Source: an uncultured delta proteobacterium (GTDB lineage Bacteria; Myxococcota_A; Polyangia; Polyangiales; Polyangiaceae). From it: DNA of 64,000 nucleotides. The translations under genes and the position numbers were made by a program. The DNA lies in contig CAITIQ010000587.1 of assembly GCA_903892415.1 (NCBI GenBank), positions 1-64,000 on the forward strand, read 5' to 3'. The notes beneath the pieces are model-generated. The model did not search any database, was not told the DNA's origin, and saw only the letters and a program-made list of their open reading frames with translations. This document shows positions 8,673 through 15,700 of the stretch, one piece after another. Position 1 is the first letter of the stretch. Every line of letters begins with the position of its first letter.

Positions 8673-9467
8673 TTGGATACCTTCGGCATCGTCATCGTTG
8701 CAACGCTCTCTGCGTTGATCTGGGTGATTGCGACACGCTGGCTGGTGGTGGTCGTGCTGTCGCTGCTCGAGGACGCTCCGAACGAGAAGCGCGCCGGCTT
8801 CGTCGTCGGCCGCATGCCTTTGCGGGAGGACCTGCTCAAGCTGGCCATCGCCAGCGGCGGCGCTCAGCGCGGCGCGGAGCTGCTGGTGGCACAGGCTCTG
8901 GCAGACAAGTGGCTTCTGCGTGAGCGTCCGTCGACTCAAGGAGAGCTCTTCTCCGTGTTCGATCCACGACCTGGCGCACCGGCCTGGGTGAACACGCTGA
9001 GACTCGAGTTGGGCCATCGACCAAACCGAGCGAAGGTCATGCGCAGCGCGCTCAGCGTCGTCGAGCGGGAGATCCCGAAGCTTTCATCGGAGTTGGTCGA
9101 GCTGGCTGTGTTTCGGCCAGTGTGGCAGAAGGCCGTCGCGCTGGCCTCGGTTTGCTTTTCTGCTGCGCTCTCAACGCTGGTGTTCGTTCGCTTGCTAGAG
9201 ATGGCCGAGGGAGGGCGTTTGGAAGAGCTGGTTGTGTGGTCCTGCGCGCTCTTGTTCACTGTCGCGATGACCGCTGTTGCCCTAACGTTGCCGAAGAGGA
9301 CTGCGTTTGGCGAGCGCTACCTCGAGTGGCTGCTGGGCGCGACGATGGCTGTCGCTGACCAAGCCGAGGACGGCCGCGTCGACGACCCGCGAGACGTCGG
9401 CTTGGTCGTAGCTACTCGCGGGTTGCACGCGGTTCGAGGCAAGACTTACGGGGCGTTGCTCGAGTAG
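8673..9467 (+). CDS. Membrane protein, TIGR04222-like, 264 aa
   Basis: Three hydrophobic stretches are visible: residues ~4-30 ('FGIVIVATLSALIWVIA...VVVVLSLL'), ~150-172 and ~185-205. Between the first and second lies a soluble region of about 115 residues. The pattern of an N-terminal anchor, a globular segment with 'R..L..E..AL..KWLLRE', then paired helices, resembles the poorly characterised TIGR04222 family of exported or membrane proteins. That assignment is tentative. The TTG start lies 3 bases after the nucleotidyltransferase stop and uses GTGGAG inside that gene as a ribosome site, so the two are probably co-translated. Its stop codon abuts the stop of the converging yceI-like gene with no intervening base. 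Confidence 0.6.
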   Translation: MDTFGIVIVATLSALIWVIATRWLVVVVLSLLEDAPNEKRAGFVVGRMPLREDLLKLAIASGGAQRGAELLVAQALADKWLLRERPSTQGELFSVFDPRPGAPAWVNTLRLELGHRPNRAKVMRSALSVVEREIPKLSSELVELAVFRPVWQKAVALASVCFSAALSTLVFVRLLEMAEGGRLEELVVWSCALLFTVAMTAVALTLPKRTAFGERYLEWLLGATMAVADQAEDGRVDDPRDVGLVVATRGLHAVRGKTYGALLE

Positions 9468-10142
9468 CTACGGCGGTGATGGGGCGCTCTCGCAGCTCGG
9501 CGGACGGCCGTTCAAGGCTGCACGCGCCGAGATCCTTACAACCACCGTATCGCTGACGAGTCCCTCGTAGCCGCCGTCATTGCGGATGTCGAACTGCTGC
9601 CGATCCATCTCGAACTCGAGCGTAGCCTTTGCCTCGCACAGGTCCATGGCGAGGGTCAGCGGCATCGAGATCCTGCGAGTCTTCCCATGCAGCGTAAGGT
9701 CTCCAAACAGCGTGAAGGCAGACTCGTCACATGGGGGTGTGTCGCAGGACGCTTTGGCAAGGGAGACCGAGTTGAAACTCCCATGCGGAAACTGCGTCGC
9801 GTGCAGGAAGTCATCGCGCGCAATGTCAGCAACCAGCTGCCATGATGCTTGCGCACTGGTGATGTCCACTTCGGCCGAGAACGCGCTGGCCTTGAGCGAC
9901 TTGCGGTCGAGCTTAAGGACCCCAACCGAACGCGGAAACGAGACGGTGTAGGCGGCCCCGGCGCTGACGTCGGTTTCAATGGTGAGCGCTGGAGACCGAA
10001 GCTCATAGCTTTCAACGTCGCTCGAAGGTGTGAAGGCGGCTGGGGCTTCCACGTCGATCTGGGCTCGGACCGCCCCCGCACAGCCGGTTGCCCCTATGCA
10101 GACCAATGCACCGCTCAGTAGACGGGTTGCGAAGGCTTGCAT
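9468..10142 (-). CDS. YceI-like lipoprotein, 224 aa
   Basis: Predicted lipoprotein (signal peptide ending ATGC, Cys21) with a YceI-type lipocalin-like barrel. Family landmarks are 'FLHATQFPHGSF', 'LTLHGKTRRISMPL' and 'RQQFDIRNDGGY', matching the 'D.Fdv..yP...F', 'GdLTLHGvTkpV.l' and 'r.dfGi' positions of YceI proteins, which bind isoprenoid-like ligands. It is the last gene of the PTS cluster. Its ATG overlaps the ptsI stop by one base (TGATG), so it is translationally coupled to enzyme I. No link between YceI proteins and PTS regulation is known to me, which makes the coupling notable. Confidence 0.85.
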   Translation of the reverse strand: MQAFATRLLSGALVCIGATGCAGAVRAQIDVEAPAAFTPSSDVESYELRSPALTIETDVSAGAAYTVSFPRSVGVLKLDRKSLKASAFSAEVDITSAQASWQLVADIARDDFLHATQFPHGSFNSVSLAKASCDTPPCDESAFTLFGDLTLHGKTRRISMPLTLAMDLCEAKATLEFEMDRQQFDIRNDGGYEGLVSDTVVVRISARAALNGRPPSCESAPSPP

Positions 10143-11923
10143 CAGGTCTCTTCGACCGGATCGTCGTCTCCCGTAAGAAGGTCATGCAGCCTAGGCTCGA
10201 ACATGCGCCGTACCACCGCCTCGACTTCCGTCGCGGTCGAGAGCTCAAATGCCGCCTTCGCTACGGTGCGTGCTTCCTCCAGATCTACCCGTCGGAAGGT
10301 CTCGCGAATCTCGGCGATTGCACCGACCTCCATTGAGAACTCTCTCACCCCGAGTCCCAGCAATAGGCACGCGGAGAGCGGATCCCCGGCCATCGCTCCG
10401 CAAACACTTACGGGACATTGGTGGCGCTGTCCGGCCTCGACGATGCTTCGGATCAAGCGCGAGATCGACGGGTCGAAAGGGGAGGCGAGATAGGCGAGGT
10501 TGCGGCTCGCTCGATCCACCGCCAGCGTGTACTGAATCAGGTCGTTCGTCCCAATGCTCATGAAAGCTGCCTCCCGCGCGAAATGGTCGGCAAGGATGGC
10601 TGCGGACGGCACCTCGATCATCACGCCCAGCGGAGGCTCGCGTGGCACATCGAAGCCCTCGGCTCGCACCTGACTCAGCGCGCTCAGCATCATGTGTTTG
10701 GCCCAGCGAAACTCGGCCAGCGACGAGACCATCGGAACCATGATGCGCACGTCCCCGTTGGCGCAGGAGCGGACCATCGCTCGCAAGTGTTCCAGGTAGA
10801 CCTCGGGCCGCGCCTCGGCCAAGCGGATCGCTCGTAAGCCGAGCATCGGGTTGAGCTCCACTGGCAGCTTGAACGTTGAAGCGAACTTGTCTCCTCCGAT
10901 GTCAAAGGTGCGCAGCACCACGGGCGCGCCGTGCACCATCTCGATCACCGAGGCGAAGGCTTGAAGTTGCTCCTCTTCCGTGGGCGGATGCGCGCGGTCG
11001 ATGAAGAGATACTCCGTTCGATAGAGGCCGACACCGAGCGCTCCTTCGTCGTGGGCTTCCTTTGCCTCTTCCGGGACCTCGACGTTGGCACGCAGCACCA
11101 GTTCAACCCCGCAACGCGTGCGCGACGCGGAGTCTCTGGTGGTGGCGAGGTCACGACTGCGAGCTCGCGCCTTCTCGGCACGAACCTGCGCCTCACGCAA
11201 CTCTTCCGGGGAAGGGTCGATCACGATGATGCCGCGCAGTCCGTCGACGATCACCCGATCTCCGTGCGAAACGGCGCGCGTAACATCGGTCACGCCAACC
11301 ACGGCAGGGATCTTCAACGCACGCGCCGTGATGCTGGTGTGACTCGTACGGCTGCCGCGCTCGGTTACGAAGGCGACCACCGAATTGGAGACGAAGCCGG
11401 CTGTGTCGGCTGGGGAGAGGTCACGCGCCACGAGCACCGACTGTTCATGCTCTTCGCTCCCGTGCTTCGTGGCCGCTAGTTGCTCGCGGTCACGTCCGAA
11501 AGCCCGCAGTAGATGCTCCCCCACGAATTCGATATCGCGGCTGCGCTCGCGCAGATACGGGTCGGTAGCGCGGCCCATTTGTTGGGCTAGTTCCTCGATC
11601 GCTTGCGTCACAGACCACTCTGCCGCGTGCTTTTCGACTTCAATCCAGCGGTTGACCGAGGTCTTGAGCAACGGGTCATCAACCATCAAGGCGTACGCTT
11701 CGAGCACAGCGTGCGCGTGAGGCTTGTCGTCGAGCCCCGAGACGATGGCGCGAAGCTCTTCCTTGGCGCGCTGGGTCGCCGCTTCATAGCGGGCGAGCTC
11801 CGCTGGGATCTCAGCTGGGTCGAGCTTGCGTCGATTGACCTTTCCCAGCGGGTTGCCAATCACGACCGCCCTGCCGATCGCGATGCCCGGAGAGCCACAG
11901 ATTCCTTGGAGAATGCTGCTCAC
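10142..11923 (-). CDS. ptsI: Phosphoenolpyruvate-protein phosphotransferase (PTS enzyme I)
   Basis: Cytoplasmic enzyme that takes the phosphoryl group from PEP and passes it to HPr. The phospho-accepting histidine is His195 in 'GSRTSHTSITARALKIP'. The PEP-binding TIM-barrel domain shows 'GVGLYRTEYLF', 'TFDIGGDKFAS', 'GTNDLIQYTLAVDR' and 'CGAMAGDP', including the catalytic Cys. At 593 residues it is a normal-length, unfused enzyme I. Start and stop both overlap neighbours: ATGA with ptsH upstream and TGATG with the yceI-like gene downstream. No sugar-specific EIIB/C/D gene occurs in the window, so its role here is probably phosphoryl flow to HPr and EIIA-Ntr for regulation. Confidence 0.97.
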   Translation of the reverse strand: MSSILQGICGSPGIAIGRAVVIGNPLGKVNRRKLDPAEIPAELARYEAATQRAKEELRAIVSGLDDKPHAHAVLEAYALMVDDPLLKTSVNRWIEVEKHAAEWSVTQAIEELAQQMGRATDPYLRERSRDIEFVGEHLLRAFGRDREQLAATKHGSEEHEQSVLVARDLSPADTAGFVSNSVVAFVTERGSRTSHTSITARALKIPAVVGVTDVTRAVSHGDRVIVDGLRGIIVIDPSPEELREAQVRAEKARARSRDLATTRDSASRTRCGVELVLRANVEVPEEAKEAHDEGALGVGLYRTEYLFIDRAHPPTEEEQLQAFASVIEMVHGAPVVLRTFDIGGDKFASTFKLPVELNPMLGLRAIRLAEARPEVYLEHLRAMVRSCANGDVRIMVPMVSSLAEFRWAKHMMLSALSQVRAEGFDVPREPPLGVMIEVPSAAILADHFAREAAFMSIGTNDLIQYTLAVDRASRNLAYLASPFDPSISRLIRSIVEAGQRHQCPVSVCGAMAGDPLSACLLLGLGVREFSMEVGAIAEIRETFRRVDLEEARTVAKAAFELSTATEVEAVVRRMFEPRLHDLLTGDDDPVEET

Positions 11924-12225
11924 TCCGGTTCACCGAATCGGCTTCGGATCAGCTCTCCAATCGCTTGCACACAGCTTTGGGCCTCACGGCCACGGGCAAC
12001 CACTCGCACGACGGTTCCTTTTGCTCCGCAAAGCAACAAGACCCCCATCACGCTCTTGGCGTTGACCTCCTCCGAAGCATCCGAGCTGACGAGCACTTCG
12101 CACGGGAATTTCCCTGCCATTTGGACGAGCTTGGTTGCCGCCCTGGCATGCAGGCCCCGCTCGTTGACGATCTCGAAGTCCGCCTCCGCCTGCTCGACTT
12201 GCCCCGCGCCCCCTGATTCAGTCAT
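11920..12225 (-). CDS. ptsH: Phosphocarrier protein HPr
   Basis: Small phosphocarrier of 101 residues, slightly longer than classical HPr because of a 15-residue acidic N-terminal extension. The histidine phosphorylated by enzyme I is His26 in 'NERGLHARAATKLVQ'. The regulatory serine used by HPr kinase is Ser58 in 'NAKSVMGVLLLC'. Both sites are intact, so this HPr can in principle receive a PEP-derived phosphate and an ATP-derived one. Overlaps of four bases with rapZ upstream and ptsI downstream indicate tight translational coupling. Confidence 0.96.
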   Translation of the reverse strand: MTESGGAGQVEQAEADFEIVNERGLHARAATKLVQMAGKFPCEVLVSSDASEEVNAKSVMGVLLLCGAKGTVVRVVARGREAQSCVQAIGELIRSRFGEPE

Positions 12226-13175
12226 TGCGTACCCCCCGGTTCGCCGATCGTCACTCGCGGAAATTCACCGGATAGACGAGCCTTCTTGGTCGCGTCGCGG
12301 TGTGAGATGAAGAAGGGGCCTTCTTGCGTGAGCGAGAGCCTCCTGTGCAGTTCCAACACTGAAGCGACGGAGCGGTGTTGTCCACCAGTACATCCAATGG
12401 CCACCGTGAGGTAGCTCTTCCCCTCGGCTTGGTAGCGCGGCAAAAGAAAGGTCACCAGCTGGGTTAGGTGAGTCATGAATGGCTCGAAACCCTCGTCCTG
12501 TGCGACGTACTCGGCCACACCTGCGTCGTGGCCAGTGAGGTCACGCAGCTCGGGAACGAAGTAAGGGTTCTTGAGGAAACGCACGTCGAAAACCAAATCG
12601 GCATCGGCGGGAACCCCGAGTTTGAAGCCAAAGCTCATCAGCCGTGTACTCATTCGAGCTGGCTCGACCGAGGTTAACGTGATGACTCGTCGCTTGAGTT
12701 CGTGCACGTTCAATTTGCTCGTATCGATCACCACGTCAGCGAGCGAACGAAGGCTCGACATGCGTAGCCGCTCGAGTTCGATCCCTTCGAGCACGCTAGA
12801 GAGGTGGGGGGCATGAGCGCGGTGGGCCTCCGCTTCGATCGGGTGCGGCCTTCGGGTCTCGCTGAAGCGGCGCACCAGCATCTCGTCGGAGGCGTCGAGA
12901 AACAGAACGCGTACATCGCGAAGCCCATCGCGCGACAAGGACTTGATTGCGAAGGAAGCGCCGTCGAGGAAGCTGCGCACGGTGCTGGAGAGCCCCAACG
13001 CGATCTCGGTAACTCCGGCCTGCTCACAGGCGACGATTGCGTTCTCGGTGGTGGCCGGTGGGAGATTCTCGATGGCGTGATAGCCACGATCCTCGAGCGC
13101 TTCGATCGCCGTGGTCTTGCCCGCGCCCGAGAGGCCGGTCACGACCACCACTTTGGTGTTTCGGCTTGGATTCAC
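12222..13175 (-). CDS. rapZ: RapZ-family nucleotide-binding protein
   Basis: P-loop protein of the RapZ/YvcJ family. The N-terminal ATPase domain has Walker A GLSGAGKTT (residues 14-22) and the family motif 'AIENLPP'. The C-terminal domain has 'DVRFLKNPYF' and 'AIGCTGGQHRSV', the conserved ligand/RNA-binding signature. In Escherichia coli RapZ controls amino-sugar metabolism by delivering small RNA to RNase E, while in other bacteria YvcJ binds nucleotides with less clear roles. At 317 residues it is about 30 longer than the E. coli protein. It sits in a fixed order between hprK and ptsH, as in many Proteobacteria. glmM, an enzyme of the same amino-sugar pathway, lies about 9 kb away on the same strand. 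Confidence 0.95.
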   Translation of the reverse strand: MNPSRNTKVVVVTGLSGAGKTTAIEALEDRGYHAIENLPPATTENAIVACEQAGVTEIALGLSSTVRSFLDGASFAIKSLSRDGLRDVRVLFLDASDEMLVRRFSETRRPHPIEAEAHRAHAPHLSSVLEGIELERLRMSSLRSLADVVIDTSKLNVHELKRRVITLTSVEPARMSTRLMSFGFKLGVPADADLVFDVRFLKNPYFVPELRDLTGHDAGVAEYVAQDEGFEPFMTHLTQLVTFLLPRYQAEGKSYLTVAIGCTGGQHRSVASVLELHRRLSLTQEGPFFISHRDATKKARLSGEFPRVTIGEPGGTQ

Positions 13176-14443
13176 CGGCGGTCCTTGGGTGGAATGCTTG
13201 AGCTGCCAGGGGGAGGCGCCGAGGACTCATCGGGCCGCGGGCGGATGGAAGGCATCGCGAATTGGCTCTCGCGAGAACGCGCGACCGAGCGCGGATCCGA
13301 CCGGTGGGCGGGCACAAAGGTGTGGCCTGGCACGTTGGGCGCGCCTGCTCGTCGCGACGACGCTTGATCGGCCAGCTGGGCCTCGATTGCGCCGAAAAGT
13401 TCGCGTGCGGCGTGATGGCCGGCGTTCTTCAGTAGCTCATTACGGGCGGCTACCTCGAGGATCGAGGCCATGTCGCGCCCAGGCCTCACTGGGATGGCCA
13501 ACTCTGGAATCGAAACCTCCAAAATGGTGTGGAACCGATCTTCCACCCCCATTCGGTCAATCTCCACGCCGGCGGCATCTTCGTCGACGAGCCGCACAAC
13601 GACGTCGATGCGCTTGCGCTCACGGATGGCGGTAACCCCGAACAGATCCTTGATGTTGAGGATGCCGAGCCCGCGCACCTCGAGGTGGTGGCGAAGTAGC
13701 TTCGCCGGCGCACCGAACACCATGCCAGGAGGTCGGTAGTCACACTCCACCACGTCATCTGCTACTAGCCGGTGACCGCGCATGACGAGATCCAATGCGC
13801 ACTCGCTCTTTCCGACACCGCTCTTGCCCATCAGGAAGAGTCCCACCCCAAACACGTCGATCAGCACGCCGTGCATACGTTTGCGAGGCGCTAGGCGCTC
13901 ATCAAGCAAGGCATGCAACGACGTGATGGTGAGACTCGAGCGCTCCGACGCATGCAAAAGCGGTGTCCCCGACGCGTCGGCTGCTGCCGCTATCTCGTGT
14001 CCGAAACGCCCGCGCCCGCCGGTCAGCACTACGCAACTCAGACCAAGCCCAAAAAAGCCGTCGAGTGCGCTGCGCCGTTGTTCATTCGATAACGCGTCGA
14101 TGAACGATTGCTCCGTCTGACCGAGGATCTGAATGCGCGTTGGGACGATGCCGTGGAAATGCCCCGCCAAGGCCAGGCCGGACTTCTGGATACGCGTATG
14201 CGCAATTGGACGATCGATCCCGGGCGCGCCAGCAAGAAGCGATAGGTGAAGCTCTAGCGACTCGTCCAAGAGCGCACGCACCGACATGGGCGGCTTTCGA
14301 TCGTGGGGCGGGGGAGCAGCCAACGGCAGCTTGGCGTCCTCGCCGCTGGGCCAATCAAGAGCCGACAAATCGCGCTCCGGCGGCCCCGCCTGCCTCGAAC
14401 TAGACGGGGCCACTCGTGACGGAGGATCGTCGTCAGCGTTCAC
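13172..14443 (-). CDS. hprK: HPr kinase/phosphorylase with N- and C-terminal extensions
   Basis: Bifunctional enzyme expected to phosphorylate and dephosphorylate the regulatory serine of HPr. The catalytic His is in 'KRMHGVLIDVFG' (about residue 191). Walker A is GKSGVGKSE (about 206-214), and the HPrK signature 'EVRGLGILNI' is present. The core starts near residue 53 ('MSVRALLDESLEL'), matching normal family starts. The GTG at 14443 overlaps the ptsN stop (GTGA), like every other junction in this operon, so I keep the longer form. The C-terminus adds about 75 residues rich in Arg, Ser and Pro beyond 'ELFGAIEAQ', absent from textbook HPrK and probably disordered. An internal ATG at 14287 is the alternative start. 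Confidence 0.94.
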   Translation of the reverse strand: MNADDDPPSRVAPSSSRQAGPPERDLSALDWPSGEDAKLPLAAPPPHDRKPPMSVRALLDESLELHLSLLAGAPGIDRPIAHTRIQKSGLALAGHFHGIVPTRIQILGQTEQSFIDALSNEQRRSALDGFFGLGLSCVVLTGGRGRFGHEIAAAADASGTPLLHASERSSLTITSLHALLDERLAPRKRMHGVLIDVFGVGLFLMGKSGVGKSECALDLVMRGHRLVADDVVECDYRPPGMVFGAPAKLLRHHLEVRGLGILNIKDLFGVTAIRERKRIDVVVRLVDEDAAGVEIDRMGVEDRFHTILEVSIPELAIPVRPGRDMASILEVAARNELLKNAGHHAARELFGAIEAQLADQASSRRAGAPNVPGHTFVPAHRSDPRSVARSRESQFAMPSIRPRPDESSAPPPGSSSIPPKDRR

Positions 14444-14940
14444 TGGGGGCGACTCTCCTCGCCAACGATCAGAGCAAAGGCGCTGTCACCGTCTTTCGCG
14501 TCGACTAGCCGCTTCCGAAAGGACTCATCCCGTAGAAGTCGGGAGACACGGGCAAGGGTCTTGAGGTGTTGTCCGACTTCTCGACGAGGGCTGATGACAG
14601 CGAAAAAGATGTGAACCGGCAGACCGTCAATGGCGTCAAACCCGACCGCGTCACGACAAAGCAGCACTGCGCCGCGGATGTCTTTGAGCTCGGCGAACTC
14701 GCCGAAGGCGTGCGGAATGGCCACGCCCCCTCCGACGCCTGTCGAAAGCTGCTCCTCTCGCTTTATCAGCAAGCTCTCAACCTCGTCGGCGTTGAGCGAG
14801 GACTGGCCGGTCTGGCTAACGAGGCCATCGCACAAGAGCTCCGCCAGCAGTCGCAAAGCGTCCTGCTTCGTGCGAACGGTGCGCGCTTGTGGGCCCGAGA
14901 TTGCGACACGGGCAGGAGTTAGGATATCGACGACCTGCAT
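14440..14940 (-). CDS. ptsN: PTS EIIA-Ntr regulatory phosphoprotein
   Basis: Regulatory EIIA of the nitrogen PTS, 166 residues. The active-site histidine is in 'GVGGGVAIPHAFGEF', the canonical G.AiPH motif. Other family features are 'VHIFFAVISP', 'HLKTLARVSRLL' and 'SLNADEVESLLIKRE'. I chose the ATG at 14940 because the product then starts 'MQVVDILTPARV', matching the normal 'm.l.diL.p..V' start. An ATG at 14967 and a TTG at 14997 give longer products without a better ribosome site. It would be the terminal phosphoryl acceptor of the EI-HPr chain here. It overlaps hprK by four bases. Confidence 0.93.
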   Translation of the reverse strand: MQVVDILTPARVAISGPQARTVRTKQDALRLLAELLCDGLVSQTGQSSLNADEVESLLIKREEQLSTGVGGGVAIPHAFGEFAELKDIRGAVLLCRDAVGFDAIDGLPVHIFFAVISPRREVGQHLKTLARVSRLLRDESFRKRLVDAKDGDSAFALIVGEESRPQ

Positions 14941-15068
14941 CGGACGGCTCGCTCTCGAACCTAGCATGACGGCAGAGGCGCGACGCACAAAGAACAACGC
15001 CCCGCGGGCCTTGCTTTGGAAGGTCCCCGCGGAGCGCGGCTCGGTAAGTCTGATGCTGTAGCGGCTGC

Positions 15069-15428
15069 TTAGCCGCGCGTCCCGCGCTGTGACTCTCGCT
15101 CTACCTCGATCGCGAATTCACCGGCGCTCATCCCGCCGTGCTTCTTGGCGACCGAAGCCCCCTTGGCAGCTTGAATTTGCCGCTCGAGTTTGTCGATCAC
15201 CATGTCGAGCGAGGCATACATGTCCGTTCGGCGCTCGTTGGCGTGAAAGGTGTTGCTACCTGATTGAATTCGAACGTCGGCAACGTGATCCAGTCCTTCT
15301 ACGGCTAAGGTCACATGAGCTGTCATCGCTTGTCTCAGGAACTTCTGCAGTTTGGAGACCTTGTCATGAGCGTGGGTTTTCATCGCTTCCGTTCCTTCCA
15401 TTTGTCGGAACGTGATCGAGATGTTCAT
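15069..15428 (-). CDS. hpf: Ribosome hibernation promoting factor, short form
   Basis: 119-residue protein of the HPF/YfiA family, which binds the 30S decoding region and inactivates ribosomes in stationary phase. It shows the family beta-alpha-beta pattern 'MNISITFRQMEGTEA', 'HVTLAVEGLDHVADVRI', 'ANERRTDMYASLDMVIDKL' and 'LERQIQAAK'. It lacks the long C-terminal dimerisation domain of Firmicutes-type HPF, although about 25 residues follow the core. The start at 15428 is fixed by an excellent ribosome site, GAGGAGG, 6 bases upstream. It precedes ptsN by 128 bp, the usual hpf-ptsN order, but rpoN, which often precedes hpf, is not here. Confidence 0.94.
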   Translation of the reverse strand: MNISITFRQMEGTEAMKTHAHDKVSKLQKFLRQAMTAHVTLAVEGLDHVADVRIQSGSNTFHANERRTDMYASLDMVIDKLERQIQAAKGASVAKKHGGMSAGEFAIEVERESQRGTRG

Positions 15429-15700
15429 TCGAATCCTCCTCAAACTGCGCGCGACCCGGTGGGCAATCCGAGGGACGCTCGCTTTCTTGATCGTACAAGT
15501 CCAAGAGGTGAACGGAAGGTAACATTCCCGCTTCAGCCAACAATTTTTGCCAGCGGCACAGAGTCGCCAGCTTATTGAACGTCCTCGGGCCTCTTCCCTC
15601 GACGAGGGCACACTTGCAGCTGTAACATTCGCCCGCGCTCCAAACCTGCGTCGAATGACGGAGCTCCGCGCGTCAACGGAGAGCGACGCTGAACTTGGAG
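15429..15700. other. Intergenic region upstream of hpf
   Basis: 272 bp between hpf and the end of the ATPase gene, both on the minus strand. Apart from the strong hpf ribosome site (15435-15441) I see no open frame or strong hairpin. The promoter of the hpf-PTS unit should lie here. A sequence reading TGGCAAAAATTGTTGG on the minus strand (about 15537-15552) recalls a sigma-54 promoter, but the spacing between its two elements is one base too long. Confidence 0.4.

Noticed and set aside
15536-15553. Sigma-54-like promoter for hpf (TGGCAAAAATTGTTGG)
   Set aside because: The spacing between the GG and GC/GG elements is one base too long and the -12 element lacks GC.
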